A stretch of DNA of 40,909 nt. It comes from Planctomycetaceae bacterium. Its GTDB lineage: Bacteria; Planctomycetota; Planctomycetia; Planctomycetales; Planctomycetaceae. The position numbers were made by a program, and so were the translations under genes. Shown piece after piece: positions 14,806 through 24,600 of this stretch. The notes under the pieces were generated by a model. It saw only the letters and a list, made by a program, of their open reading frames with translations, had not been told where the DNA came from and ran no database searches. The stretch spans positions 1-40,909 of the forward strand of contig JAGQPW010000039.1 of assembly GCA_020426515.1 (NCBI GenBank), given 5' to 3'. Every line of letters begins with the position of its first letter. The first letter of the stretch is position 1.

Positions 14806-14876
14806 GTGGATGGCTGGTTCGAATTGGCACAACCATTCGGCAGAAGAAAGATGGCTGACTCAGCGGGCATCCGGCG

Positions 14877-15857
14877 TTGTGTCGGATGATCACCCCTTGT
14901 TGGCCCATGCTCGAGGAAGTTCGGCCTCCCATTCGCTGGAAAAACTGGCAGACCGGGGAGATCACCCAGACATTTCGCGAGTTCGGTGAGTTTCGAGCCG
15001 TCGTAGAAGCCACGGGAACGTACCGTTGGCTCTACCAGTTGCTGCGTCCCTTAGGCACGATTCTGCTGGCTCATCCGCAGTCGCTGCGTGCAATGGTCCT
15101 GCGGCGCAGCAAGACGGACAAACTCGATGCACAGCTGCTGGCAAATCTGCTGCGGATCAATCAGATCCCGCTGGCCTACATCCCTTCGGATGATGTCCAG
15201 TTGCTGCGGGATCTCACTCGCCATCGAGCAAGGATGGCGCGGGGGCTGGCGACGGTGAAGACGCAGTTGCGAGCGTTGCTCGCCAGGCATAACCTGCAGC
15301 CCCTTTACAAATACCCCTTTGGCCCCCGCGGCTTGTACTGGTTTTCGAAGCTCGATTTCGGCCTGGTGGATAATGGAGCGCGGGATGAGTTGCTGGCGCG
15401 ATTCGCTCACTTCACGGCGGAAATCGGCCGGGCGGATGCACGGATGAAGGAGTTGGAGCCCTCCTATCCACAGGCTGTTGTACTCACCGAACTGTACGGG
15501 ATTGGTCTGTACTCGGCGCTGATGATTATCGCCGAATGTGGCGACGTCGAGCGCTTTCGGCGAGCGAAGCAGGTGGCCGCCTACACAGGCCTGACAGCAC
15601 GGGTGCATCAGTCGGGGGATCACTGTTACCGCGGCCACGTCTCAAAGCAGGGCTCGCCCTGGCTGCGTTGGATCTTGATCGAAGCGGCGATGAAGGTGAT
15701 CCGCAAGGACGTCGCTCTGGCCAACTTTTACCAGCGAATTCGCAAGCGTTCGAGCGCCAAGATTGCCCGCGTGGCTACAGGGCGAAAGATGGCAGAGATC
15801 TGCTGGAAGCGGTTGGTGCGCTGGCACCGGGAACACAAAGAGATCAAGGTCGGCTGA
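14877..15857 (+). pseudogene. IS110-family (DEDD) transposase lacking its N-terminal motif
   Basis: The frame carries VVEATGTYRWLYQLL (catalytic Glu) and RRSKTDKLDAQLLANLLR (the last two Asp). The C-terminal Transposase_20 domain is present (LYGIGLYSALMIIAECGD, RFRRAKQVAAYTGLTARVHQ, SKQGSPWLRWILIEAAM), with the conserved Ser of SKQGS. IS110 enzymes join and cut DNA with this DEDD set plus the serine. The first Asp, normally in a GIDxHK-like motif near residue 7, is absent from the N-terminus (MCRMITPCWPMLEEVRPP). A degenerate GSNWH occurs in another frame near 14814, so a frameshift may have removed the start. The element probably spans the 28-bp repeats and cannot move by itself. Confidence 0.8.
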
Positions 15858-16457
15858 CTGAATCGAAGAAGGAGCATCACTGCGGCGCGCACGCAGAAGG
15901 CGGAGATCGACTCGCAAATTCGCGTCTGGTGGAGTCTTCGCGACTTGCACCGTGTATATGAATGAGTGGCTCTCGCCGGTGAACTGTACTCTGTGCGACG
16001 GTTGTGGCCGGACGGCACGAATGGGTGACGACAATATGCGCGTATTTCCAGCAGGATCCCAGTCAGCATGGTGCCGATAGCTATCGATACCCCTCACTAT
16101 AATATGCCGCAAAAACGGCTCCAATTTAGCTCGGCGACGGCGTCGTCGAGGAATTTTTCGCCTGAACGCCAATCCCGAAGCCCCAGTGGGCGACCGACAA
16201 GCACAGTAGCGGCCGGTTGAGGCACCGACCACTACCGGCTTCGGTCTTGGCCCCTGGTGCGGCGCTCGGGTCGCGTCCCCGCGTTGCCCTATCCTCCGCC
16301 CAGGTCGATCTCCGTGATACCACAAGTTCTGTCACCAGAATCAGTAATGCCCAATGAGAAAAAACCTGCAATCCACAACTTGACGCGGCGGTTATGGGTG
16401 AGTATGTGAAATTGACCTGACAACCAAAAAAGTACGCGCCGGCAGACGACAGACTCG
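15858..16457. other. Non-coding stretch: IS110 right end and flank
   Basis: No credible coding frame is seen. The part to about 16101 is the right non-coding end of the IS110-type element, about 245 bases, long enough to hold a guide (bridge/seek) RNA as in some IS110/IS1111 elements. The right direct repeat follows at 16102-16129, then unremarkable sequence. Confidence 0.5.
16102..16129 (+). repeat. Right 28-bp direct repeat flanking the IS110-type element
   Basis: This is the partner of 14778-14805, in the same orientation, differing at three positions. It could mark the element end joined to its target core, or a repeat that recruited the element. Confidence 0.7.
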
Positions 16458-16593
16458 GTGCATTTCATCCGGGAGTGGCGGTGACGCAAGCTAACTGCTC
16501 CAGATGCACTCTGGACTCTCAAGGAACTGGTAGAGGATTTTGCCGTTTTCATGCGGACAATTCGCCGTGACCTCAATGTGGACTTTCCCACGT
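16458..16593 (+). pseudogene. Remnant of a DeoR/YafY-like HTH regulator
   Basis: One frame reads HFIREWR, a TGA, then LTAPDALWTLKELVEDFAVF and MRTIRRDLNVDFP. The KELVEDFAVFMRTIRRDLNV part resembles the helix-turn-helix of DeoR/WYL regulators (KELAexFgVSxRTIRRDL). An in-frame TGA and an abrupt end at the IS3 boundary show that it is a fragment. Confidence 0.45.
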
Positions 16594-16644
16594 TTGGTGG
16601 GCGCCCGGATAAGAGCGTATCATCACCCGTGAGGAGAGAAATCC

Positions 16645-16902
16645 ATGTCCAAGAGTCGTCGCAGTTTTACCGCCCAGTTCAAACGTGAAGCGGTGCAGAT
16701 GATCCGCCAGCAGGGCCTGTCCGTGGCGGAGTCGGCCTGGCGTCTGGATGTGCATGCGAACGTTCTGCGGAAGTGGCAGCGTGAACTGGAGGCACAGGGA
16801 GAACAGGCGTTTCCCGGCAAAGGCCAGCAGAGTGCGTTGGAGGAAGAGAACCGTCGTCTGCGGGAGGAGAACGCCCGGCTCAAAATGGAACGGGATATTT
16901 AA
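16645..16902 (+). pseudogene. IS3-family OrfA, frameshifted at its end
   Basis: The product opens MSKSRRSFTAQFKREAVQMI and has the helix-turn-helix LSVAESAWRLDVHANVLRKW. A leucine-zipper-like coil follows (EEENRRLREENARLKMERDI). IS3 OrfA binds the element ends and, by frameshifting, makes the OrfAB transposase. Here the frame stops at TAA (16900-16902), while the expected ending FKKATAFFAKESK is in the -1 frame and ends at 16939. One base seems lost in the run around GATATTTAAAAAAG. That run could also serve as a slippery site. The start has GAGGAGAG upstream. Confidence 0.82.
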
Positions 16903-16935
16903 AAAAGCGACGGCCTTCTTCGCCAAGGAGTCGAA

Positions 16936-17449
16936 ATGAGATTCTCCTTCATTGACGATCATCGAGAGCAATGGCCGGTATCTGTCCAGTGCCGGGTACT
17001 CCAGGTGTCACGCAGCGGGTTCTACGCATGGTGTCGCCGTGAGCCGAGTCTGACAGCTGTGCGACGAGCTGGGTTGACCGAACGGATTCGTGAGGTTCAT
17101 CAGGCGAGCCGTCGAACATATGGATCACCCAGAGTCCATGCGGAACTGGTGGCTCAAGGTTCTCGCTGCAATCGCAAGACGGTGGCCAGATGCATGCGAG
17201 AAGCAGGGATTCAGGCCAAATCGCATCGCAAGTTCCGGATTACGACGACCGATTCCAACCATGCTCATCCTGTGGCCGAGAACATTGTGGACCGAGACTT
17301 TCAACCGGCGGGCAAGAACCAGACCTGGGTGGCCGACATCACGTATGTGACGACGAACGAAGGCTGGTTGTACCTGGCGGCCGTGGAAGACCTGTTCACC
17401 CGGCAGATCGTGGGCTGGTCGATGTCGGACAAGATCGACAGCCGCCTAG
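16936..17449 (+). pseudogene. IS3-family OrfB transposase, cut by an IS701 element
   Basis: The ATG overlaps the end of the OrfA -1 frame (ATGA). The HTH_21 region is present (ASRRTYGSPRVHAELVAQGS), then the integrase core start (TWVADITYVTTNEGWLYLAA, VEDLFTRQIVGWSMSDKID) with two catalytic Asp. The final Glu region is missing because the frame is broken at 17446-17449 by the IS701 insertion. The missing half does not reappear on the far side at 18854; IS1182 sequence stands there instead. The copy is therefore dead. Confidence 0.87.
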
Positions 17450-18849
17450 TATTACTCCGTTAATTGGATCTTGGCTGAATTCTTGGGATCTGAGAAGATT
17501 GGTGCATGGATGAACGGACGCTGAGACGCTTGCGGAAGGATCTGACGTCGTTCCTGGACGACGTGGTGGGGACGCTGGGGCATCCGCGCCGCCGGCGGTG
17601 GTGCGAGACGTACCTGCGTGGCATTCTGCTGGATGGCCAGCGTAAGAGCATCGAGCCGTTGGCCACGCGGCTGAAAGCGATCGAACAAGGCCCCGAGGAT
17701 TACGAACAGGCGCTGCAGCAGTTCATCAATCAAAGTCCCTGGGATGAACAGTCCCTGCTGGATGGTCTGCAGTGCTGGGTTGGACAGCAGTTTGGTGGCG
17801 AAGGCTTTCTGATTCTGGATGACACCGGATTTCCTAAGCAGGGGAAGCATTCCGTCGGCGTGGCCCGGCAGTACACGGGAACGCTGGGAAAGGTTGGCAG
17901 TTGTCAGGTGGCGGTGACCTTGCAGTTCGCCACACAGCGGGATGTGGTGGGACTGGATGCTCGGCTGTATCTCCCGAAAAGCTGGACCGACGATCCCGAA
18001 CGCTGCCGGCATTCCAGAGCACATCGGATACGAGCCCAAATGGCAACTGGCCCTGAAGATGATCCGTCGGGCTCGAGCGAACGGTATATCCGGGATCGTG
18101 CTGGCCGACAGTCTGTTCGGCACGGTGACCGAGTTTCGCCAGCAGTTGCAGGCCGAGTGCTGCACGTATTGCGTGGAGATCGATTCAACCTTGAAGGTCA
18201 TCGCCGCAGAGGCGGACCTGGGAGAAATTCCGGAGTATTCAGGCCAGGGCCGACGACCGACACGGCCCCGACATGTGCGTGCGGGAGCAACGTCTCCCAG
18301 TGTGCGGCAATGGGCTCTGGAGCACGCTGCCGATTTTCGCAAGGTCACCTGGCGGGAAGGGACGAAAGGCCAGATGTCCAGCCGCTTTGCTGCCTGGCGG
18401 GTGCGTCCAGCCCATCGGCTCTCCGCCGGAGCAGAGCCACTGGAGACGTGCTGGCTTGCTGGTGGAATGGCCCTTCAACGCGGAGCATCCCGCCAGTTCT
18501 TCTTCCGCAATCAGCCGGCAGCGACGAGCTTGAAGATGCTGGTCCGCACCGCGAAAAGCCGCTGGTGGATCGAACACAGCTACAAAGAACTCAAGGACGA
18601 ACTTGGCCTGGATCACTTCGAAGGCCGTTCGTGGCGGGGCTGGAATCATCACGTGGTCTTGGTGCTGTTGGCCTATGAATTTTTGCAGGGGCAGCGTCGT
18701 CGCCCGTCAAAAAAAAAGCGGCACACTGACCCTGCCTAAACTCCGCGAGGAACTGCAAAAACTTCTGGCCTGCTGGTGCGGTCGATGCATGACCTGCGGC
18801 CAACTCGTTCCTGCCCTCCTTGACGCACAACCACCGTAACGGAGTAATA
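17450..18849 (+). mobile_element. IS701-family element, 1.4 kb, with CTAG target duplication
   Basis: Inverted ends TATTACTCCGTTA (17450-17462) and TAACGGAGTAATA (18837-18849) match perfectly over 13 bases. Each is bordered by CTAG (17446-17449 and 18850-18853), a 4-base duplication that fits the YTAR target preference of IS701. The flanks are IS3 on the left and IS1182 on the right. Confidence 0.85.
17506..18839 (+). pseudogene. IS701-family transposase with two frameshifts
   Basis: Frame 1 from 17506 gives MDERTLRRLRKDLTSFLDDV through FLILDDTGFPKQGKHSVGVA and RQYTGTLGKVGSCQVAVTLQ, the IS701 DDE signature with the first Asp. Near 18000 (after SWTDDPER) the reading moves to a second frame: AGIPEHIGYEPKWQLALKMI, GIVLADSLFG (second Asp), SRWWIEHSYKELKDELGLDH (Glu). 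At an A9 run (about 18709-18717) it moves to a third frame that ends KLREELQKLLACWCGRCMTC before the stop near 18839. Frames are quoted from the likely ancestral protein. The A9 run could also allow slippage, but the first shift has no such site. Confidence 0.85.
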
Positions 18850-20202
18850 CTAGCAGCCCGTTGAATTTGGCATCAATTGCCGTGGCCACCTGAAGAATTC
18901 GAACGATTGCAGTCGCGGTTGGGGAAACAGTCGAATTGGCCAACGGGTGATCTCATTCCACCGTGGTTGCCGCTCCGGACTGCTCAAGGCGTTCACAAGT
19001 GTCTGAAACTGCGTGCACAGGGCCCGAAACGCGGCCAGAGCTCCCTGTAGACCGCGGGGTTTGCCGAGGCCACACAGTTTGAGCAGCAGCAGGCCCAGGT
19101 TTCTCGCCGCTGCGGTGATCAGGTAACGCTTGTTGATTTTCTCAAGACCGCGGAGCCACGTGCGTCGCGCTCCACCCGTCTCGCAGAGGTGGGCGAAGCT
19201 GCGTTCCACCTTTTCGCTGCGTTGCTTCTGCAGGACCTTCCCCTTCTCCCGACGCATGCGGCGGCGATTGTTGACCACAGCGTGCTGCACTTCTTCGGGC
19301 TTGTTCGTCCAGACGCGATCATGGGGGGAGTTCGGTTCGGGAATGTAGGTCCGAATGCCGAACTGCTCACACTGCGTGATGACCTCGTTCTTGTGATACC
19401 CCTTGTCGGCTGCGACTTCGCGAACCTCCTCAGCACTGCCAGCCAGAATCAGATTCCGCTGGGCATTCACCAGGCCTTCCACCAGAGTCTGAGCATCGCC
19501 ATCAGTCCCGTGATGCACCGTCGCACTGAGAATCACTTCGCTGTCGAGGTCGATGACATGCTCGGCCTTGTACCCCAGATGCGTGCGGCCATCCTTCATC
19601 TTGACGATCCGTGACTCAGCATCGGAGGAGGATTCCCACTCCTGGTTGGAGACCTTCTTGGTCCCGTGTTTCTGGCGGCCCTTGTCGAACTTCCGCAGCT
19701 CGTCATCGCTGGGATCATCGTCGTCCTCGATCAGGCCCTGCTCCTGCATCAGCCGCTTGAGATAGGCCTTCCAGTCCTCGCCCGAGTCCTTGCGGACGAT
19801 CGTCTTCATCGCCGCGTTGGCTTCCAGCAACGTTGAATCAACACCGACGCTGCGGCCCTTCAGCAGGCCCTGTTCTTCAATGATCGAAAGCACGTGCTGA
19901 AACACCTGCTCATGAAGTTGCAGCGGCAGGCGATCTCGAATGCGGGTCAGGCTGCTGTGATCGGGTGTCTTCTGATCGAGGGGAATTCCCAGGAAGCGTC
20001 GCAGGGAGAGTGAGTCTTCGCATCGCCAGGCGATCCCCCGCTGCGAATCGATCCCTTCCAGGTAACCGATCATCAGCATGCGGAAGTAGACACCCGGCGG
20101 AATCGATGTGCGACAGCCTGGTACACAACCAAGTCCCACGCCTCGTTGGCCGACATGCTCAACACCCTGAAGCAGTTGAGTCTTCAGCAACAGGTTTCGC
20201 AA
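18850..20202 (-). CDS. IS1182-family transposase, N-terminus probably damaged
   Basis: 450 residues. A DUF772-type N-terminal region (SIPPGVYFRMLMIGYLEGID, then SQRGIAWRCEDSLSLRRFLG) leads into the DDE core. First Asp is in GRSVGVDSTLLEANAAMKTI, second in EVREVAADKGYHKNE, and the Glu region is SEKVERSFAHLCETGGARRT. The usual leading segment before SIPPG (about 40 residues with a conserved PFY-type motif) is replaced by EHVGQRGVGLGCVPGC, suggesting a frameshift or truncation around 20100-20170. The stop overlaps the CTAG next to the IS701 element. No matching outer terminal repeat was found near 20.2-20.35 kb. Confidence 0.8.
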   Translation of the reverse strand: MRNLLLKTQLLQGVEHVGQRGVGLGCVPGCRTSIPPGVYFRMLMIGYLEGIDSQRGIAWRCEDSLSLRRFLGIPLDQKTPDHSSLTRIRDRLPLQLHEQVFQHVLSIIEEQGLLKGRSVGVDSTLLEANAAMKTIVRKDSGEDWKAYLKRLMQEQGLIEDDDDPSDDELRKFDKGRQKHGTKKVSNQEWESSSDAESRIVKMKDGRTHLGYKAEHVIDLDSEVILSATVHHGTDGDAQTLVEGLVNAQRNLILAGSAEEVREVAADKGYHKNEVITQCEQFGIRTYIPEPNSPHDRVWTNKPEEVQHAVVNNRRRMRREKGKVLQKQRSEKVERSFAHLCETGGARRTWLRGLEKINKRYLITAAARNLGLLLLKLCGLGKPRGLQGALAAFRALCTQFQTLVNALSSPERQPRWNEITRWPIRLFPQPRLQSFEFFRWPRQLMPNSTGC

Positions 20203-20371
20203 CTGGCCATCACAGGGACAAGGTTAAGAAAACGCCGTTCCCTCATCGAAAACACAGTCCTCATGACCACATAAACTGCAAAAGTCGAAGTTAGAGGCCG
20301 ACAAACAACCTCGGTGAAAGGCAGCGGATCGCTGGGGAAACGACGGCCACATTCGGTAGTTTGTCAGCCTC

Positions 20372-20633
20372 TCACAGCTCTTTTGCCAGGACGTCCTGCA
20401 GCATGCTCTTGTCCAGGCTCAGTTCGGCCACCAGCTTGCTTCAGCTTGCGGTCCTCTTCTTCGATCCGCCAGACCTCAGCCACTTCCAGGCCGGCAAACT
20501 TCTTCTTCCACCGGTCGAACGTCTGCGTCGTGAATCCCAGCTTCCGCACAATCTCAGCAACCGGAGTTCCCGACTCGTGCTGACGCAGAACAAACACGAT
20601 CTACTCCTCTGAATATCTCTTCCGTTTCGTCGA
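20372..20633 (-). pseudogene. IS3-family OrfA remnant (nonsense mutation plus frameshift)
   Basis: On the minus strand TKRKRYSEE is followed by a TAG in place of the usual Gln (EEQIVFVLRQ). Then comes VFVLRQHESGTPVAEIVRKL and TFDRWKKKFAGLEVAEVWRI. One extra base shifts the frame after EDRKLKQ, and the expected LVAELSLDKSMLQDVLAKEL follows in the next frame, with TGA at 20372-20374. No OrfB is present. Confidence 0.8.
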
Positions 20634-20734
20634 TCTTGGTCCTTTCTGCAAACATGCAAGTTGCTCAAAAAAACTTACATTCCGCATGGATCAAGAAACG
20701 GGAGTAAGGTCAACTCACAACGCACTTAAGAATT

Positions 20735-20758
20735 GAGCCAATTGGCGCCAATTGGCTC
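20735..20758. repeat. Perfect 24-bp palindrome
   Basis: GAGCCAATTGGC (20735-20746) is directly followed by its exact reverse complement, GCCAATTGGCTC. It lies 46 bases past the stop of the thioredoxin gene, between an IS graveyard and the metal island. With no loop or T-tract it is not a classic terminator. A dimeric protein site is possible. Confidence 0.7.
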
Positions 20759-20804
20759 GACAGAAACTTGCAATCCGCTCTTGTGGGCATGTCACGGATC
20801 GCTC

Positions 20805-21299
20805 TTAGAAATCGACCTTCGAATTTGCTTCTGTCACGGTGAGCAATTCCCTCAATTCGCTCAGTGACTGCCCGCCCGAGCGGCGTTTGGCAACTTCACC
20901 ACTGCGAAACAAGATGATGACTGGCGGTGAATCCACTCCATATTCTGTGGCGATATCGGGCCATTCGTCGATGTTGAGCCTGGCGGCCACCACGCTGCCG
21001 CTGAATTCGCGAGTCAAGCCTTCAAGAGTCGGTTGCATCTCCACGCAAGAACGGCACCACGGGGCCCAGAACTCCACAAGCACCGGCTGTTTCGATTCCA
21101 TCACCTCGTGGTGGAAGTTTGCGTCAGTCAATTCGACGACCCCAGAGGGCGGCTCGGTGCTTCTGTGACCCTGGCAGCCGGTGATCAAGGTCAGCGAGAC
21201 GAGGACCAGGGCGCAGCGGAGCCCAAACCAGCCGGTGAAATGCGGCTGGCTGGTCTGGGCTTGGTTGATAGATGTCACCGTCTGCTGATCGGACCACAT
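20805..21299 (-). CDS. Thioredoxin-fold lipoprotein
   Basis: 164 residues. After a short N-terminus, WFGLRCALVLVSLTLITGCQ gives a hydrophobic helix ending in a lipobox (LITGC, Cys42). A thioredoxin domain follows: VLVEFWAPWCRSCVEMQPTL with the active-site CRSC (82-85), SVVAARLNIDEWPDIATEYG, and a cis-Pro segment (VDSPPVIILF). It likely acts outside the cytoplasmic membrane on thiols or bound metal. The ATG at 21299 begins two bases after the stop of the upstream lipoprotein gene, so the two are coupled. It is the last gene of the RND cluster. Confidence 0.85.
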   Translation of the reverse strand: MWSDQQTVTSINQAQTSQPHFTGWFGLRCALVLVSLTLITGCQGHRSTEPPSGVVELTDANFHHEVMESKQPVLVEFWAPWCRSCVEMQPTLEGLTREFSGSVVAARLNIDEWPDIATEYGVDSPPVIILFRSGEVAKRRSGGQSLSELRELLTVTEANSKVDF

Positions 21300-21300
21300 T

Positions 21301-21696
21301 CTATTCCAATTCACGTTTGGGTGGCTTCTCGCCGAATTTCGCTTCGTACTGGGCGATGAATTTGGCCTCCAGTTCGGGATGGTGGATAAAACATTGCGAA
21401 TCAGGCCGATTGTGCTCTTTGCACCAGTCTCCCTTCTGCTGGAACTCGGCGGCGAGTTTGCTGTCGCACTGGGCACAGATTGTTTCCGGCATACCGTGTT
21501 CCACGCACCAGAAGCCGTGAAGACTGTGTCCCTCCTCGGCGTGGTCGTGACCGTCTTCGGCATGTTCATGACCAGCCTCTTGCGAGACTGCACTTGCGTC
21601 GGTGTCTCCACCGGTTTGACTGCAACCGCCGACAAGGAACGCCATCAGCGCAACAGCCAACGGCGACAAGGATTGATTCCAGGAAATGCTCTTCAT
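21301..21696 (-). CDS. His/Cys-rich metal-binding lipoprotein
   Basis: 131 residues; the ATG at 21696 overlaps the pump gene stop (ATGA) and has GGAGAAAGAAC upstream. The signal helix ends in the lipobox LVGGC (Cys25). Next is a His/Asp/Glu-rich stretch (GHEHAEDGHDHAEEGHSLHG). Two short modules follow: FWCVEHGMPETICAQC (residues 63-77) and DWCKEHNRPDSQCFIHHPE (90-108). The same two modules, in the same order, stand in the N-terminal part of the membrane fusion protein of this cluster. It probably binds metal in the periplasm and passes it to the efflux complex. Confidence 0.8.
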   Translation of the reverse strand: MKSISWNQSLSPLAVALMAFLVGGCSQTGGDTDASAVSQEAGHEHAEDGHDHAEEGHSLHGFWCVEHGMPETICAQCDSKLAAEFQQKGDWCKEHNRPDSQCFIHHPELEAKFIAQYEAKFGEKPPKRELE

Positions 21697-24600
21697 GTTC
21701 TTTCTCCAGTGGGCGAGACGCCCGTACAAAGTGACACCGAATGTAGCTCAGGCACGTGCCGCGAGTCTGGTTCAATCGGTTCGAATAGTTGTTGTGGATC
21801 GTCGTCCTCATGGTCATCATCGTGGCGCTGGGCGGGTCGATTGAAGATGACGTAGAGGACCCGGAGCACAAGCAGGCTCATGATGGTTGCACTGCAAACG
21901 CCACCGATCACGACTGTTGCCAGGGGCCTCTGGACTTCGGCCCCCATGCCAGTACTGAAGGCCATCGGTAAGAATCCCAGGGCCGCAACCAGCGTGGTCA
22001 TTAGAATTGGACGAAGACGTGTCATGGCCGCTTCTTCCACCGCGTCGTCGAGTGATCGCCCCCATCGCTGGAGACGCCGGATGGTGGAAACGAGCAGCAT
22101 GTCATCGAGCACGGCAACGCCGGACAAGGCGATGAAGCCGACCGCTGCAGAAATGGAAAACGGCATGCCCCGCATCCACAGTGCGACGATCCCGCCGATC
22201 CATGCAAAGGGCACTCCCGTAAAGACGCGGATCGAGTCAATCATATTGCGGTACGTCATATACAGCAGAGTGAAAATCATGAGCAGGGCGAGGGGGACGA
22301 CGATCATCAGCCGGGTCTGTGCTCGCTCAAGGTGTTCGAATTGTCCACCCCACTCGACGCGGTAACGACCCGGCGGCAGTTGGACCTGGTCATTGACTTT
22401 CCGCTGAGCCTCGGCCACGAAGCTGCCCATGTCCCTCCCGCGAACATTGGCTTCAACGGTGATCCTCCGCTGATACCACTCGCGGTTGATGGTATTGGGG
22501 CCCTCCACCGCTTCCACCGACGCCAATCGCGAAAGTGGAATGCGTTCGCCTGCCGGGGTAGCGACCAGAATTGACTCAATCGCTTCCGCATCCGCCCGTG
22601 CCCGCTCGGGAAGCCGGATGATCAAAGGGAAACGTAATTGCCCCTCATAGACCTCACCCACGTGCTTGCTGCCGAGCGACTCTACCAGGTCGAGCACGGA
22701 CTTGGCTGGAATGCCGTACCGGGCGATCTCGTCCTGATTGATGTGGATTTGCAGGACAGGCTGGCCGGTCACTTGCTCGACTTTGACATCCGCGGCGCCG
22801 TCGATGGACTTGATGACCTGTTCAATCTCGGCCGCCTTGGTCACCATCAGGTCCAGATCGTCGCCATAGAGGATGGCGGCCACATCCGAGCGCACCCCGG
22901 AGATCATTTCATTCATTCGCATCTCGATTGGCTGCGTCATTGCCAGCCGGGGGCCAGGCAGGTCGCGAAGCTCTTCCTGGATGAGAGCGGTCAGTTCTGC
23001 CTGCGCTTCAGCCCGTTTCCATTCATGGCGAGGCCGAAGTGTCACGAACAAGTCGGTCAGCTCGGTCCCCATCGGATCGGTGGCGACTTCGGCCGTCCCG
23101 ACGCGGCTCCAGACATGGACAATCTCGTCGGGAAACTTCTCCAGAAGCACCTTCTCCATTTGCGTGTTGTAGCGGATTGTCTCTTCCAGATCGGTCCCGG
23201 CCAGCCGCACGACGTTGATGACAACCGCCCCCTCGGAGAGTCGTGGCACGAACTCGGTTCCCAGGTTCGGTGCGATCATTCCGAAGGCGACGATGAGCAC
23301 ACTTAGCGCAAAGCCGATGACGGCCAGCTTGTGGTGCATCGTGAATCGCAGCACCGGCGCATAGAGCCGTTTCAGAATGCGGATTAGAAGTGGCTCCCTC
23401 TCTTCCAATTGTTTGGGTAGAAACAGACTGGCGAGGACCGGCATCAGAGTCAGCGAAAGGATCATCGATCCCGCCAAAGCGAAGATCACCGTGAGCGCCA
23501 TCGGCCGGAACAGCTTTCCCTCGACCCCTTCCAGGGCCAGGATGGGAAGATAAACGATCATGATGATCAGCTCGCCGAACATCGTGGGCTTGCGGACCTC
23601 GATGGCCGCGTCCCGGATGATCTCCAGCCGACTCCGCCCATTTTGTCGGTGCGCCAGATGTCGTACGCAGTTCTCGATCATCACGACGGAACTGTCGACG
23701 ACAAGGCCGAAGTCGATCGCTCCCAAACTCAACAGACTGGCAGAAATCCCAAATTGCAACATGCCAGAGAATGCGCACAGCATCGACAGTGGAATCGCCA
23801 GCGCAACAATCAGACCTGCGCGCAGGTTCCCCAGGAAGATGAACAGGACGACAATAACCAGCAGGCCTCCTTCGAACAGATTGGCCTGCACCGTTTCGAT
23901 GACATGATCAACCAATTCAGTCCGATCGTAGACGGTTTTAATTGTCACGCCGTGTGGCAGGGATTCCTTGATCTCCCGCAACTTATTCTTCAGCGCCCAG
24001 GTCACTTCGTGGCTGTTTTCACCCATCAGCATAAAGCCCAGGCCGAGCACAGCTTCACCACGGCCATCAGCTGTCACCGTGCCCCGGCGGATTTCGTGCC
24101 CGGTCTGTACTTTCGCAACATCGCGGACCCGGATCGGCACGCCGTCGCGGGATGTGATGACGATTTTCTCGATCTGCGGGATGTTGACGGTCCGCCCCAC
24201 TCCGTGGACCAGCAGCATCTGGCTGCCGTCGGTGATCGTACCGCCGCCGACATTCTGATTATTCTGCCTGACGGCCTCGGCCACCTGGTCATAGGTGAGC
24301 TCGTGCTTGATCAGTAGATCGGGATCGAGCCGGACCTGGTATTGTTTCTCGTAGCCGCCCCAACTGTTGACTTCGGCCACGCCGGGAACGGAGCGGAGTT
24401 GCGGTTTGACCACCCAATCGTGGAGAGTGCGCAATTCCGTCAATCGTCGCTCACGCTCTTCGTCCGAGACGGCCGAGAAATCCACGCCCTCGTAAGTGAG
24501 AACGTAGTGAAACACCTCGCCCAGGCCGGTCGAAACAGGTCCCATCTGCGGCCGCTGGATGCCCTCGGGCAATTCCACCGTGCTGAGCCGTTCGCTGATG

